64,000 nt of DNA, from NCBI GenBank assembly GCA_963693285.1, contig OY848927.1:1738501-1802500 (forward strand), in the 5' to 3' direction. This stretch comes from Xestospongia muta (taxonomy: Eukaryota; Porifera; Demospongiae; Haplosclerida; Petrosiidae). The first letter of the stretch is position 1, and every line of letters starts with the position of its first letter. The notes under the pieces are model-generated. The model was not told the origin of the DNA. It searched no databases and saw only the letters and a list, made by a program, of their open reading frames with translations. The position numbers and the translations under genes were made by a program. Positions 43,300 to 55,682 of this stretch are shown here, piece after piece.

Positions 43300-44500
43300 A
43301 TCTGATCAACAATTAATTAAAAGTCTTCTAAATACATAAAAACATTACAGTACACTATCTATTCTACCTCCAAAATTGTTAACAACAAGTATGACAGCTT
43401 CATCTTTGTAATGTAATGTCACAAATAATGTTGACTGAAACAAACGATTATAGTTAAACCAGAATTATATAACTTCAGTGACGGTTTTTGATCAGCATTA
43501 ATATCAGTCACCATCTGACGATACTATGTGGTCTTTTTAACCAATTGTATTGACCAGCTTTGTTGGTTACCTTGTAATTCTATGACCCAGTCCACTGAAT
43601 GACTAGAAAAAAAAAGAAACAATGTTAATTGACACATTTCTCTCAATGACATCCAAGTTACATGAAATATCTGTATACATGAATGTTACTGTTATAGAGA
43701 CTCTAGGTCCAGTTTTGCCGTCATACCAGGTATGTCTTGATCCATTTCCTCCTTTGTAACTGGCTTCTCAGACTCTCAGTGCTATGTCCAAATGGACACA
43801 AAAAGAATGACATTAGCTAAATATCATTTATTTATCATTTTTATCTTTACAATAATGTGTCTCCTCCACATTTATCTCCTTTTAATTTTTAGCAATATAT
43901 TAAGGAAGTGTGTCATGCAGGCTGAAACAGGTTATGGATTGGTTACTATATTGGGTCTCCAGACATACCTTCTCTTTGTGCTTTAGCTATTATCAGCTCA
44001 ATAATTCCTCTGTGTATTTTATTGTATACATCTTCTTCTCACAATCAAGTTATTTCCTAATATGGAAATAAGATTCTGTTAATATCATTGGAAAACTACC
44101 TCAACAGAACAAGCATTATTATGTGTGATTTTATTACATAATGTATTATTAATAAATTATTATTAATGAATGATTACGTGACATTTGGTCTCTTTTCCAT
44201 CATTGTTATGTATAAGCTTTAAGTGTGTCATCTTCTAAATCATATAACCAGTACATTTAGTATTTGAATATATTGATTAAGACTTAGATAGAAGTCTATA
44301 TTTGTAGTCTTTCTTACCCTAATACTAGCTTTCTTTGAGATGTCCCAGTCCCAGAGAGAGAGAGAGTCAGTCAGTCAGTTAGTCATCATTACTTTTGTTC
44401 GAGGAGACATCTTTTTAAATTCTTCAACTTTCTTAATAATTTTAACCTTCAACAACAGCAAAACAAATTAAACACTAGCTGTTCATAACTATTAAACTAT
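43300..44500. other. Stretch without a confident gene
   Basis: AT-rich DNA. One minus-strand segment, 43602-43524, follows a long pyrimidine tract and acceptor and reads HSVDWVIELQGNQQSWSIQL with a stop 25 codons in. It is exon-like but no partner exon joins in phase. A GAGAGAGAGA and CAGTCAGTCAGT run lies at 44355-44380. Confidence 0.25.
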
Positions 44501-44507
44501 TACTCAC

Positions 44508-44662
44508 AGTTCCTGAAATAATATCTTGTATAAAACATTTCAAACTAGCGGTACTAGACATTTGACAACATGTTAAATGATTCATCAAGTCTACAATAGT
44601 AAGTGGTGGAGGTAAGTCTTCACTGGTAGTTGGTGCATCAGCTGGTTGACTGGATTGTGACA
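44508..44662 (-). other. Unassigned minus-strand exon-like segment
   Basis: Bounded by a TTTATAG acceptor at 44663 and a GTGAGT donor at 44507, this is 155 bp open in one frame. It reads SQSSQPADAPTTSEDLPPP then LTIVDLMNHLTCCQM and a C-terminal CFIQDIISG. The composition is coding-like with amphipathic helices. No family was recognised and no partner exon could be joined, so this may be one exon of an unrecovered gene. Confidence 0.3.
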
Positions 44663-45179
44663 CTATAAATAAATGAAACAGATAATGAAGACATATATAT
44701 ATAGCAGACATTAGGAGTATAAAACAAGTGTGTGATAGTATTAAATATGTCTTTAAGATTATCAATAACTGGTAATCTTAGGTCTACAGTTGAGGAATTA
44801 GCAAAAGCTGTGATGTAGCAATATGGAAAACTAAGAAATTTTAATGATTAGTAACACTTGTTGCCATAGTAACACTGTGATGCACCAAGATTGTTGTATG
44901 CATCAGTGGTAACAAATTATATATGTATTCATATCATATATATATATGAGAGTCATATGATAATAAAATTTAAAAAATAACATGTCACCTGGTATACTAT
45001 GTCCCTGTTGTCAGGACAGATAATTAAACCCTCATGCAAAGGTTCCATTTTATATCTTGAAGATGATCAAACAACAACAAAGACTGTGTTGTGTACCTTT
45101 TGTTTACTCTGTGATTACTATAGTTGAAGCAACAATGGATTGTGAGTCATAGTCTGAGTAGTCATAGGAGGAAGACAAG

Positions 45180-45326
45180 ATGACAAACGTGATACAACAA
45201 CTGATCCTTCAACAGCAAATTTCAACTGAAGCAATCTTAGAAGAGATAAAACTAGATGAGATAATTGACAATCCTATCGTTAAATGCCTTTTTAACAATG
45301 CTGGCTCTTCTAATTTCTCCTTTTAG
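45180..45326 (+). other. Short open frame, 48 codons, possibly coding
   Basis: ATG at 45180 opens MTNVIQQLILQQQISTEAIL then EEIKLDEIIDNPIV and ends at TAG 45324-45326. It is amphipathic and Gln/Glu/Ile-rich, with coding-like codons. The TAG also lies in an excellent acceptor context (CTTCTAATTTCTCCTTTTAG), after which a second basic frame (KKKQRRKQQLQQ) opens. A later segment near 45792-45859 reads PLTPPDIAVIPTSADVRDNK with its own stop. The three may be exons of a small gene, but no joining that keeps phase was found. Confidence 0.3.
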
Positions 45327-45857
45327 TAAGAAGAAACAAAGAAGAAAACAACAACTACAGCAACTATATCAAAACCAACTTGATCGCAAATCAATATTTA
45401 TATTTAATATATTAAATATTTTATTAATATTTTAAAGGTAACATTTACAAAAAAGATGCAAAAGTTTTGGAGAGTGTTTTAAAGATGATAATGATAGTTC
45501 TGAAACTGTTGAACGATACAGTGTGATTACTATCTATTATGAATTTACCTTACATGTACTATTCCAAAACTAAACGCAATACCTGATAAGTACATTTGTC
45601 AATTCTGTAATACTAAGCATGACACTAAATTGTCTGGTTGTGTCAAAATATTTGTTTTATTGTGTTTATTTCATATTACTAATGTAAAATATCATTATGT
45701 CCCTTTTTTATGTTACAAAAAATAAAAAAAATCTTTACCTAAACATTCTTCTTCATTATCTTTTGTTCCTTCTATCTAACTTTACAACAGCTCCTTTAAC
45801 TCCTCCAGACATAGCAGTGATACCAACTTCTGCTGACGTTAGAGACAATAAAACTTG

Positions 45858-45980
45858 AAAAAAGGAGTTAAAATTTTGGATAACTTTATATATCGCACCG
45901 CTCACGTGATTGTACGGATGTGTGATGTGAGCAAAAAGGGGTTAAAATTGTAGATAACTTTCTCCGGCTAATGGCTGTCG
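45858..45980 (+). promoter_or_regulatory. TYSND1 upstream region with two direct copies of the shared motif
   Basis: GGAGTTAAAATTTTGGATAA starts at 45863 and GGGGTTAAAATTGTAGATAA at 45939. The second copy extends through AACTTTCTC into the TYSND1 ATG at 45971. Between them is a CACGTG-type E-box (CTCACGTGATT at 45901). The inverted third copy is at 39274-39322. Reuse directly at a start codon suggests a promoter or 5' UTR element, but it may simply be a repeat. Confidence 0.4.
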
Positions 45981-48900
45981 TAATAGAGTGTGGAGTAATC
46001 ATCACTCTATCCCAAGATGCAACTCAGAAACAGTATAGTGGTAGTGGCTTTGTATGTAGTACTACTGCTAACAATTCTGTTGTCATTACTACTGGGTCAT
46101 GGTGTGCAGACCTACTGGAGAGTTACAATAAAACAACAGGTTAGCACTTGCCAGACCCTCTAGTCAGTCACTGTTAATTTTAAAAACCTTTAACTAAGGT
46201 AAGATTTGTTCTTGTAGAAGAGCAACATCTAGATGCTACACTTTTGTAAATATTTTATTCATAAACACAAGTGTCTCAAGTGTCTAGTAGGATCTAGGGA
46301 TGGGATTGAGGGTCAGTACACTTTTGTCATTGTGATATGACCTTTTAGCTATTTTAAATGACAAATATTATGATAATGGGATGAAAATGTGGTGAAAAGC
46401 TTTACTGCAATCATTTACTTAATGATTATCTATAACAAATTTCTGGGATCGGTTTTATTATTAAAAAGTGTGAATAAAGAAGTTGATGGATTGATGTAGT
46501 GGCTCTTACTTCAGAACAGTTCTGCAGTGATTTGACTGTATGCATCTATGCACTACAAAATTATAAATGCCCTCAAAATGCAACAATTTGTACATGCATT
46601 GATGCATTATGACTACATTGTTTAAGTTCTCAATGAAGTATACACTTGCTATTCTGTAGTAGACCTGATGTTTAGTATTCACATAAGGTATATCTCTCAT
46701 GTAACAAAGACTAGATGAGAAAAGAAGTATGCACTATTATAAAATACTGATTATTAAAGAAACCTGTCATATAATGTTTGAATCCTACTGATTTATTATA
46801 TAATGTTTACATAATATTAATATATATATATATATATATATATTTCAGGTCTGATTTCACTTTGTCAAATGTAAGCAGGAATCAGTGACTGGTATTTTTG
46901 TATTAAGTTATGTGTGCCTATGATATCTCTGGGTTATAATGTGTGTCATATTATCCTTTACATAGTAAAAATATAATCATTTTTCTCTAGTTAAATGGAG
47001 AGTAAATCCTGATGACATTCAATGTTCTGTCATCTGTCAAGCTGATATAAATAGTCAATATAGATTACTAGAAATTGATAATAAACAGTTATTTTTTATG
47101 ACTGATGTCTTTGAAGTGCTTCAGACAGTGTTTCAAGCAAATCCTAACTCTTTCTTCTATGATTCTCATAATGGTGAACCATGCATATTGGTCGATGAAG
47201 ATTTGATGGCATTATCAACTGTTATAATACTAGAACTAACACCAACTTCAGAGCAGTAAGTCTGATACATCAATTATTGTCATTATAATGGAATATTTTA
47301 GATTTCCATCCTTACCACTTCCGCTAATGGTTCCTATCATGTTAGGTTATCCTTTATATTCTGTTAGCAGTCCTTTTGGCCATCATTTACCAACATTATT
47401 TCTTAACAGTCTATCCAGTGGTTGTGTCAGTAAACTATATGGTATGAATGGAGTAGTAATGTTAGCTAGTTTAAGATCTGTACAAGGCTGTGAAGGAGGA
47501 TTGGTTATAACAAAAGTTGATAATGAATACAGGTACATAATATTAATAACATCTAAGTGGGTTGTAATATAAAAATATTGAAATACTATATTTGAAGTTA
47601 ATGTTACTTGCTGGTGCTATCAGAGGTGGAAGGAAATATCTTGCTCACATTTTTAGTTTCAGTATAATCATCTTATTGTAAATGTATGTTTATGACATGG
47701 AGTTTGGCACAATCATTTACTCTTTTTCACTTTTCTTTTATGTAGACTAGCTGGAATTATTCTAACTAGTCTATATGACATAAGAGGTCATCCAATGGGA
47801 ATGACTTTGATATGTTCAATAGCGAGTATTTTTAATATAATTAAAATCAGAAGTGTACACAGAAGCATTTTAACAAAAGGTGAGGTCTACTTTACATTGT
47901 TGTTTTATGAACTGAGTCATTTACTATATTGCTGTCTAATGTCCTGAGTTTCTTATCAACCTTTCAGGTAAGTTTTTCATGAACACTATATTATGCATGG
48001 TAGAAGTCTGTTTATACAGCATGGTATTGCTTACAATGATTTATCAATATTGTACCTTAGGTGGTCAGTTTAATAAATTTAGTAGAAAACTTGAGTATAC
48101 AACCTATTCCTATTGTAGATCCTTGTATTCAGTCACCACCTCTTGTCAACTGTGTGGTGTCCATTTTATGTGGTAATACTCAGGGGAGTGGTATCATACT
48201 AACTCCAAATATTGTACTTACTTGCGGCCATGTTGTTGAACAAAGTGACAGAGGTAAATGGTCATCATACTGTAAAGTAATATATATAATTTACTGAACA
48301 AAAAGTTAAGCATTTCAATAGTTTAAACAACTATCCTTATCAGTAAAAATATGTTGAATCATATCATGATCATATTACTTTTAACTTATCCAAACATTCC
48401 TTGTTTATCATCACATTGAAAGTCAATAGTAAAATATTTTTGGTTCTTTTATACAATTTGTTAATTATACAGATGAAAATCTTTCCTAGGTCCTGTTTCC
48501 ATAACATCAGATGATATTATTCATACAGCGTTTGTACTCTGGAAGTGTACTTCACCAGATGTTGCTGTTTTGAAATTGCATCACCCCTTATCATCTTCTC
48601 TATACTCCCAACAAGACTATCCTATTATTTCTGATCAAATAATAATGTAATAATAAAGACGTTTTGATAAAATATAGCTGATCGTTATACATCTTGTACC
48701 TTACACAGGGAAACAAATCATCTAGGTCAAAATGTGACTGCTGTAGGCTGTTCTTTTGGTTATCCTCCAACAACTACTAGGGGCATATTATCAAAGATTA
48801 TCGGTGCAAAGCCAGTGCTGTTACAGTCTAGTGCTGCTGTGTTTAGTGGGATGAGTGGAGGTCTCTTAAGCTCTGATGAGTCTGGCAAGCCATTGGGAAT

Positions 48901-49216
48901 GCTATTATGTAACACAAGGTATAGGAGGCTATAAATGTCATGATTTTTTGTTTATTTTATTCTATGCGTTTTTCCTCTAGGGATGATACTTTATCAGTGA
49001 TACATTCAAACATAAGCTTTGCTTTACCATTCTCCTTCATAATTGATCCATTAAAGTTATTCTTACGTGATGAAGGTAGTATTTTTAATGATAATTTTGT
49101 GGTAATGGTCATTTGGTCTTATAGATATCACTTTCCTCACAAAGTTGAAAGAAAAAGAAAAGTTTGACTATACCACTTTTGATATAAAAAAGGATTTTGT
49201 TAAAAGCAAACTATAA
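45971..49216 (+). CDS. TYSND1: Peroxisomal leader-peptide-processing protease (TYSND1-like)
   Basis: Trypsin-like serine protease that in animals processes peroxisomal matrix enzymes. Exons: 45971-46139, 46991-47255, 47302-47532, 47746-47879, 48083-48253, 48490-48646, 48709-48918, 48981-49075, 49125-49216; 507 aa in phase. The C terminus is SKL, the canonical PTS1 signal, as in the human protein. The catalytic triad is visible in the C-terminal half: H316 in LTCGHVV, D347 in TSPDVAVLKL, S425 in FSGMSGGLL. The N-terminal half keeps a degenerate second protease-like unit (PLYSVSSPFGHHLPTLFLNS then LSSGCVSK and GCEGGLV), as expected for the family. The exon at 48083 uses the acceptor that keeps phase; the GTACCTTAG acceptor at 48060 would not. 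The stop codon overlaps an AATAAA at 49215-49220. Confidence 0.93.
46818..46843 (+). repeat. (TA)n microsatellite in TYSND1 intron 1
   Basis: Uninterrupted TA dinucleotide run of about 25 bases. No other meaning is claimed. Confidence 0.9.
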
Positions 49217-49270
49217 TAAATAATTTAAGTTTATGAGTTAATTAAATAATAGGCGTGGCTACTCGGAGAA
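49217..49270 (+). promoter_or_regulatory. 54-bp TYSND1-ATG3 intergenic spacer
   Basis: The upstream stop and downstream ATG are only 54 bp apart on the same strand. The upstream poly(A) hexamer overlaps its own stop codon (49215-49220). The spacer is AT-rich, then AGGCGTGGCTACTCGG just before the ATG. ATG3 promoter elements must lie inside TYSND1, or the two are co-transcribed. Confidence 0.5.
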
Positions 49271-52200
49271 ATGGCAAGCTTTGTAAGTAAAGTTAAACAA
49301 GGTGCTATTTCGGTCGTAGGAGATCTAGCTCCTACTCTTAAGGTTAGTTTGCCCTTTATAATTCTCATTTTATGTTCTGTTTGTAGAACTCGAAGTTTCG
49401 TGAGTCAGGCATGGTCACGCCTGAAGAGGTATAATATGAATGTATGAATGTATGCATTTCATATGGATAGTCTCACCAGCTGTATTTATTCCCTATAATG
49501 GACTTGTATATATGTGCCTTAAATTTAAATGAGTTTTGCACAATGAAGTAGACCCAATTGTTGTGCCAACCCTAGTGAAGAATTCAATAAATGACTTAAA
49601 TATGTGTTATAGTTTTATAACATTACATAGTTAAAGTAGCTTTTCCTTGAGTTCTTGCATGTATAGACAACTAAGAACACATTGTTACAGTTGTATATAC
49701 CAGGTAAAACAAAGTCCTAAACACTTGTATTGAACAAAGAAACATGGCTTCTGACTTTAATATACTGTAGTTCCTCTAAACGTTTGTCATAATACATACT
49801 CACAAATTAACTTTAAAGGCAAATTTTAGGGGTCAGTTAGACCAAATACTTTCCTTGTTCATAATTAAATTAGTGGGTGTTACTATTTGATCTACTAGCA
49901 ATTGTGAAATGATATTGAGGACTTTGAGATATAGTATGTTGTGCTTTTGAAGTCTCTTAAAAACTAAATGTGTCAATGATGTCATCACATATCTAAGCCT
50001 GTTTAGGTGTGTGTTAATTTATCATTAATCCATCCTTCTCTAAGTTTTTGTCGTTTTAGTTTCTGTAACAATCAGTTAAATTACTGATCTCCTTTTTTTC
50101 AGTTTGTCGCAGCTGGAGATCAACTAGTCTATCACTGTCCAACTTGGCAATGGTAACAATAATTAATTTAATACATACATGTCATATGTTGAGAATATCT
50201 GGACCCTTATTTCAGATCTTGCATGATGCATACAACCATTCCATCATTGAGTTTATTCAGATGGAGTACATAATTACCAAATGGCTCTCTGTTTGTTTAC
50301 TTTCACCATTTACTTTTTAATAATATTATATGTTACATTGTAGTTGGCATGAGCATATGTAGCAATGTCTTATGTTTTTATAGTTATTAGTTTTAAGTAC
50401 AATGACTGTTCGCTATCATCTTTCTCTTGATATCAGGGAATCAGGTGATTCATCTCGTCGTAAGACCTACCTCCCAGCTGATAAGCAGTTTCTTGTCACT
50501 AAAAAAGGTGATTATATTTCACTGATGTTTTACTTGTAGTCTTCTCTTAGTCCCTTGTTATAGACGTTGCCACCAAATGTCAGTTCTTCCTGAAAATGAA
50601 CAGGTCATAAAGCTTAACCAAGATGATGCTGAGGAAGAAGGATGGGTAGACACTCATCATGGTCTCTGTAAGTAATACAAATCACTGACTACATTGAAGT
50701 CACAATTTGACAATACGTTTAATTGATATTGTCTGACTTTTTTGAAACTCTTCTTGGTAACTAGTATGTATTTTAAGCTTTAGAGCAAGCAACTGAGGAG
50801 CTTACAGAGATGACATTAGATGATAAAGCTAAACCTAACACATCTGAAACAATGGTATGTATATATTATGATCTATTGGACATTCAATGTACTCATTTTC
50901 ATTAGGGTGTACAATTAGTTGGTACAGGTGGTGAAGATAGTGATAGTGACAGTGAACCAGTGATGGATATGGACGAATATGAGGAGGAAGATGACCCAGT
51001 AAGTGTGATGATCTCTACATATCATAAATGCCTAGATGTTTATTTAACTCTGTGTATTTTCAATCCATCATTAAAATGAGGGATGTGTTATCAAGGTGGG
51101 CATTGGTTTATTAACCCTTAGTAAACAACTTGTAATAAAACATCAACTTTTATTCTTTTTCATTGAGTTTTTGGCTTTTGAGGTAGATTTCAATATGCCC
51201 CCAAATAGATATGATAAGAGTCGGTTGATTCAAGCAATTCTTCTATAACAAGTTTGAAACTCACTAAATGAAAAAATTGTAATGTTTATAGGCATTGATA
51301 GTACCAGAGTGCATGAAAAAGAGGAAGGAGTGTCTAATTACTGTACTATGTTTTCTGTCAAGCCCATTTTCCCATATAAGAAATAATAGTTTCAACTACT
51401 TGAATTATTTTAACAAACTGCAAAGTTTTGAGGCACATATGTTGTTTTGATCTTGTACCTACAATACAATTAAATTTAATTTAAATCAAGGGTGCTTCCT
51501 GCTTCATTATTTGTAGACCAGACTATATATAATTTCTGCTTTCTCACTACTGCTGTTTATTTTGTGATCACGTGAGATAAAATAATTATACCACAAAAAT
51601 TTAGAGCCTTCCACACATACGGTCAAAGTAGTGAACACATATGGTCAAAGTAGTGAACACATATGGTCAAAGTAGTAAGAAAATAATACACATCACTAAA
51701 AAGAAAATTGGTGCTCCTTCTCTCTCTTAATGCACTCCCAGTAGTAGTATGTACTTGTGATAATGACATGTCTCGACAATGGCCACACCCCAACCCTGGA
51801 TGTTTATTTAGATCTAGGTGTTTTATTAGCGCAAGGAAGTTATTTCATCTAGTTTAAATACAGCAGTCACTTATTCCAGGGAGGTGTTTGATTGAATATA
51901 GTACCATACATCTGTGGTTCATGTATTGTGATCATTAATACTTTCTTTGTAAACTTACATTGTAAGCAGAAAATGCTCCATTCTCCTCATCAATATCAAC
52001 CAATACATATGCTATTAAACTTGGACTAGTATAAGATATTATTTACAGTTACTTTGAGATGGTTAATCTAAGCATTTTATGAAGGATATATATATGAATA
52101 TTGACTGAATTATTTTAGGCAACTTTGCCAGTAGTCAAATCTGCTCCTAAAAAGACTGAAGAGAGTGCAATTCTTCAAACTAGAACATACGATCTTAACA

Positions 52201-52807
52201 TCACTTATGATAACTACTATAGGACTCCACGTCTCTGGCTATTTGGTTACGATGAGGTATTCTCTTAAAGTTTTAAACCACTTGTATTATTAACAATGTA
52301 AATAACACATTGTAGAATGGTAAACCTCTTACTGAAGAACAAATGTATGAAGATATCAGTCAGGTACCAAATGTCCAAGTCTTAGCATAAATTACAACAT
52401 GACTTGGAGTCAAATTTCTACTCATTCTAGGATCACTTGAATAAAACAGTGACAATGGAGCAACATCCTCACTTGCCTCCTCCTCCCAGAGCATCAGTAC
52501 ATCCCTGCAGGTATGTTGGTCTTATAGGTATATAGCCCAATAGTCAGACATATTATTATACACTTAGACATGCTGAATTAATGAAGAAGATAATGTCAAT
52601 GATTGAGGAGGATGGTCGAGAAATGGAAGTTCATTCGTATCCTTCCAACTATTATTTAAATTCTCTTTATAATTAATTATTTGTTAGTAGCTATTCCTTA
52701 ATAAGGCTATATCTAGTTACCTCCTGGTATTTCTCAAATTTGTTCAAGCTGTTATACCTACTATAGAGTATGATTATACTCACCAGTTGGCTCTGACAAC
52801 AGCTTAG
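49271..52807 (+). CDS. ATG3: Autophagy-related E2-like enzyme ATG3
   Basis: E2-like conjugating enzyme that transfers ATG8/LC3 to phosphatidylethanolamine during autophagosome formation. Exons: 49271-49342, 49387-49428, 50103-50152, 50437-50507, 50551-50667, 50778-50854, 50906-50998, 52119-52256, 52316-52363, 52431-52510, 52568-52636, 52717-52807; 315 aa, almost the human length. The N-terminal amphipathic helix ([20 protein letters not shown]), [20 protein letters not shown], then a flexible acidic region, and [18 protein letters not shown] with [11 protein letters not shown] follow in the expected order. The catalytic cysteine is C262 in [14 protein letters not shown], at an exon end. The C terminus is [20 protein letters not shown]. 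The acidic flexible region may hold the LC3/ATG7-interacting motif. It begins 54 bp after the TYSND1 stop. Confidence 0.96.
51615..51679 (+). repeat. 22-bp tandem repeat, three units, in ATG3 intron
   Basis: ACATATGGTCAAAGTAGTGAAC is repeated at 51637 and 51659, with a first unit at 51615 carrying one change. It lies in the 1.1-kb intron between exons 7 and 8. Confidence 0.85.
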
Positions 52808-53210
52808 GTACCAAGAATGACTTGTTAGATTAACTGAATTATTTTTACTAAAGCTACTATTATTGAGTGTTTTTTGATTATATGTGTGATTTACATACTG
52901 GTGGTGGTTTCTATGAAAATTAAAATATTATATAATATTACAATATAACTAAACACAAACAAACACACACATTAGAATTTAGAACAGTCTTTTCAATTGT
53001 TCAAATGTCATAAAAAACTTGAGAAAGTCAAGGAAAACATTGCTATGATATATAGATGACAAATAAGATGCAAAGGCAGTCTTATGAACCAGCCCAACAA
53101 ATCAAATTATTTAATTTCAAAAGGTAATTGTGTACAAGAACTAAAGTTATGGTAAGTTACTTGTATCTACCAAAGGACTGGTCTGTGATATAAATATGAG
53201 GACTCAATAG
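52808..53210. other. Convergent intergenic, ATG3 / SLC25 3' ends
   Basis: A 403-bp AT-rich gap between the two facing stop codons. No ORF or obvious structured RNA was seen. It should contain both 3' UTRs. Confidence 0.4.
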
Positions 53211-55502
53211 TTACGTATTGTAGTACATAACAAAACTAAACTAAGTTGATGCAGCTGAGGATACATGCCAATGATATTGTAACACATTTAGTTTCAGGAT
53301 ACAATTATATTCCATGGTCCTAGTCTCAAATAAGAAGGTATGAAACCACGATATAATGCCATAGGACTCTCAGTGTTTATTGTCTAGAGAAGAGGACAAA
53401 ATAAATTACACAACAAATAAAGTAGCAAATAAGTAGTTAACAAGAACACAAATATAAAAATAAACAGATGTGTCATTCAAAATTATTTAAAATTCATATT
53501 GTCCCTGGCAGAAAAAAAACATCTGTTACTATCAAAACCAAAGTGATAAATGTCACTAAATATAATAAGCATACTTTGATAAAACAGTCAAATGAGCTGG
53601 AATAAAAGTGACCCTGTATATTAACAGCTTGATTCATCATTCTAGACTTAATAACATCAATAGGATTAGTTGCTAATGTACCAAGCAGACCAGCTAGAAA
53701 ACTTGCTATAAAATGAGTAGTGATATTGTCACTGAAGTAACCTAAAAAATAATGGGAGTCTACCAGTTCAAGTTATCCAGGTGGTGTACAAGTTAAATAC
53801 CTGATTCCAACAGGTTTTTTTTAAAGAAATCATAAGATGGTAGCAAAACTCCAGCTACTACACCAGCTCTTTGTGATGTGGGCCCTACTCCCTAGATTAA
53901 GACAGTAATATTAAAGATGATGTCATTTTCTATTACTTACACGATATAATCCTCGTAAGCCTTCATTTTGATAAATTTTCAGGAAAGCTGATATTACATT
54001 TTGTTTTCTAGTATATTCAATTGAAGTAGCTGCTTGCATTCTGACCTAAGTCATATAGGAGACATTATCATAATAAGACAATTGTAGTATCAAACACCAG
54101 ACTAGATCTGGACATGGCATAATACCTTCAGTACATCCGTAGGATTGGCTATGGCTGCTGCAATAGCACCAGAAGACACTCCTGAAACAATGTTCATGTA
54201 CAGTGTCTCACCTTCAAATGAAAACATTGATTTTAGATATCAAAATAGCTACCTCACCCTTCATGTAATATGCTAGTTTTCTTTTGAAAAAATGATACAG
54301 TCCAATTTTAATAGTTCCATATGATGCTTGACGCAGTAGTGCTGGAGTTAAACTATAAAATGGATTCAAGATTTTCCACCTAGTACCAACACAAATCATT
54401 CATGATTCTAGAATATGGTAATAACATGCTCCAGAAACATGTCTTCAAGTGTTATACTTCAGGGTAATGCTCAACTCCCTCTATATCAAATAGTTATATT
54501 TGAGGCAGGAATGATTTGTCTCTGATTCTCTGTATGTAAGACAGAAGCATACGAGAAGAGGAAAGTGGACTCTTTGGCGACTTAAAATCATGACATTAGG
54601 GTTGGTACCATGCTTTTCCAACTGAGCTAAAGGTGAACATTAACATAATGTTGTCACTAAACAGGGATTATATCTCCCTTCATACATCATTACGCCTAAC
54701 AAAGCTTACACAGTTATGATGTAAAGTGACTACAGAATGCTTTGAAGTGTGATCAATTGTAGTATCCCTCATAGCAAAACTCTACACTCTAAAGAATAAC
54801 CTCACATAAACCAGGCAAACGAAGTAGATGATACAGAAATAGATATAACAACAAGTCCAACACTCTGTCTACATTAATAAATTACTTACCCATTATATAA
54901 TGCTCTAACACCTTCCTCTTGGTATATTCTAAAGAAGGCATGTATCATCCCACGATAACGAACTTCACGACATGCTTCATCAGTTATCTGTCCTTGAACT
55001 TGAAGTCTTGTCTTTGTTGTGTCAATGGGAAATGTCCCTAGTAGTGTTAATACATGTATACTGGTAAAGTACAAAATTAGGTACTAATATTTTATATTCA
55101 TCAAGAAATTTAGCAGAAGTTAATATTTTGAAGCACATTGAAGTGCATTGAAGTTGTCAATTGAGTTGTATAGAATCACGTTATCCATTTCCAACCCCTG
55201 TTACATAGTCTATACAATCTATATATACATAAACCTGGTGCCATTCAATAACCATGATCACTGGGTTGTTTCTGCATGTAGGTGGTTAGATACCACATAC
55301 CTACAATGTTTAGGAAGTGTGTTACAATATTTAAGGTTTCAGGTCTAGAGAATAGAGGCCCAGTGATGATGCAATCCCAATAACTGTGTTAATACGCAGA
55401 AACAGCCACATCATGGCACATACTGAACTTACCAAACTCGGCTGTTAATGAAGCTAGTCCTCCATTAATGAAGGGTTTAATAGTACTGGTAGATTTATCA
55501 CT
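53211..55502 (-). CDS. Mitochondrial carrier, SLC25A14/A30 (UCP5/KMCP1)-like, start exon not found
   Basis: Inner-membrane solute carrier. Exons in coding order: 55502-55433, 55037-54890, 54352-54258, 54211-54126, 54045-53941, 53891-53801, 53741-53575, 53383-53303, 53240-53211; 290 codons plus stop, all in phase. Three SLC25 repeats show the signatures [24 protein letters not shown] and [12 protein letters not shown], plus the [19 protein letters not shown] region. The last small exon (FSFVMYY) completes the conserved RLGPWNII motif across a 62-nt intron. Without that intron the frame would stop after [21 protein letters not shown] matches the SLC25A14/30 loop. The 5' exon carrying Met is uncertain: ATGAGTGGGAATG at about 55553-55565 has a fair donor but joins out of phase. 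Confidence 0.85.
54533..54640 (-). repeat. tRNA-like SINE fragment in SLC25 intron
   Basis: On the minus strand TTTAGCTCAGTTGG is a good A box (TAGCTCAGTTGG). It is followed by AAAAGCATGGTACC, then AACCCTAATGTCATG and a B-box-like GATTTTAAGTC. The anticodon loop lacks T33 and its stem mispairs, so it is not a functional tRNA. A tRNA-derived SINE or tRNA pseudogene is likely. Confidence 0.45.
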
Positions 55503-55682
55503 CTACAACAGAAATCATAAGACTACTACACACATATAAACACAACCTCACCATTCCCACTCATAACCACGCCCATTTATGAACGTTAATAATAATAATA
55601 ATTATTACACTTTTTGTCACAATAATTATCATAAACAAAAAGACTGGAGTCATAAAGTAAAGAGTTGAGTAACAAGAATCTA

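Noticed and set aside
53211..53303. SLC25 protein ending at NIIVS
   Set aside because: A 62-nt intron (GTATCC...TTAG) restores the conserved NIIF-x-F-V-x-Y ending. Truncation there would remove part of the last helix.
54533..54640. Functional tRNA gene
   Set aside because: The anticodon loop lacks the invariant T33, its stem mispairs and the acceptor stem does not close.
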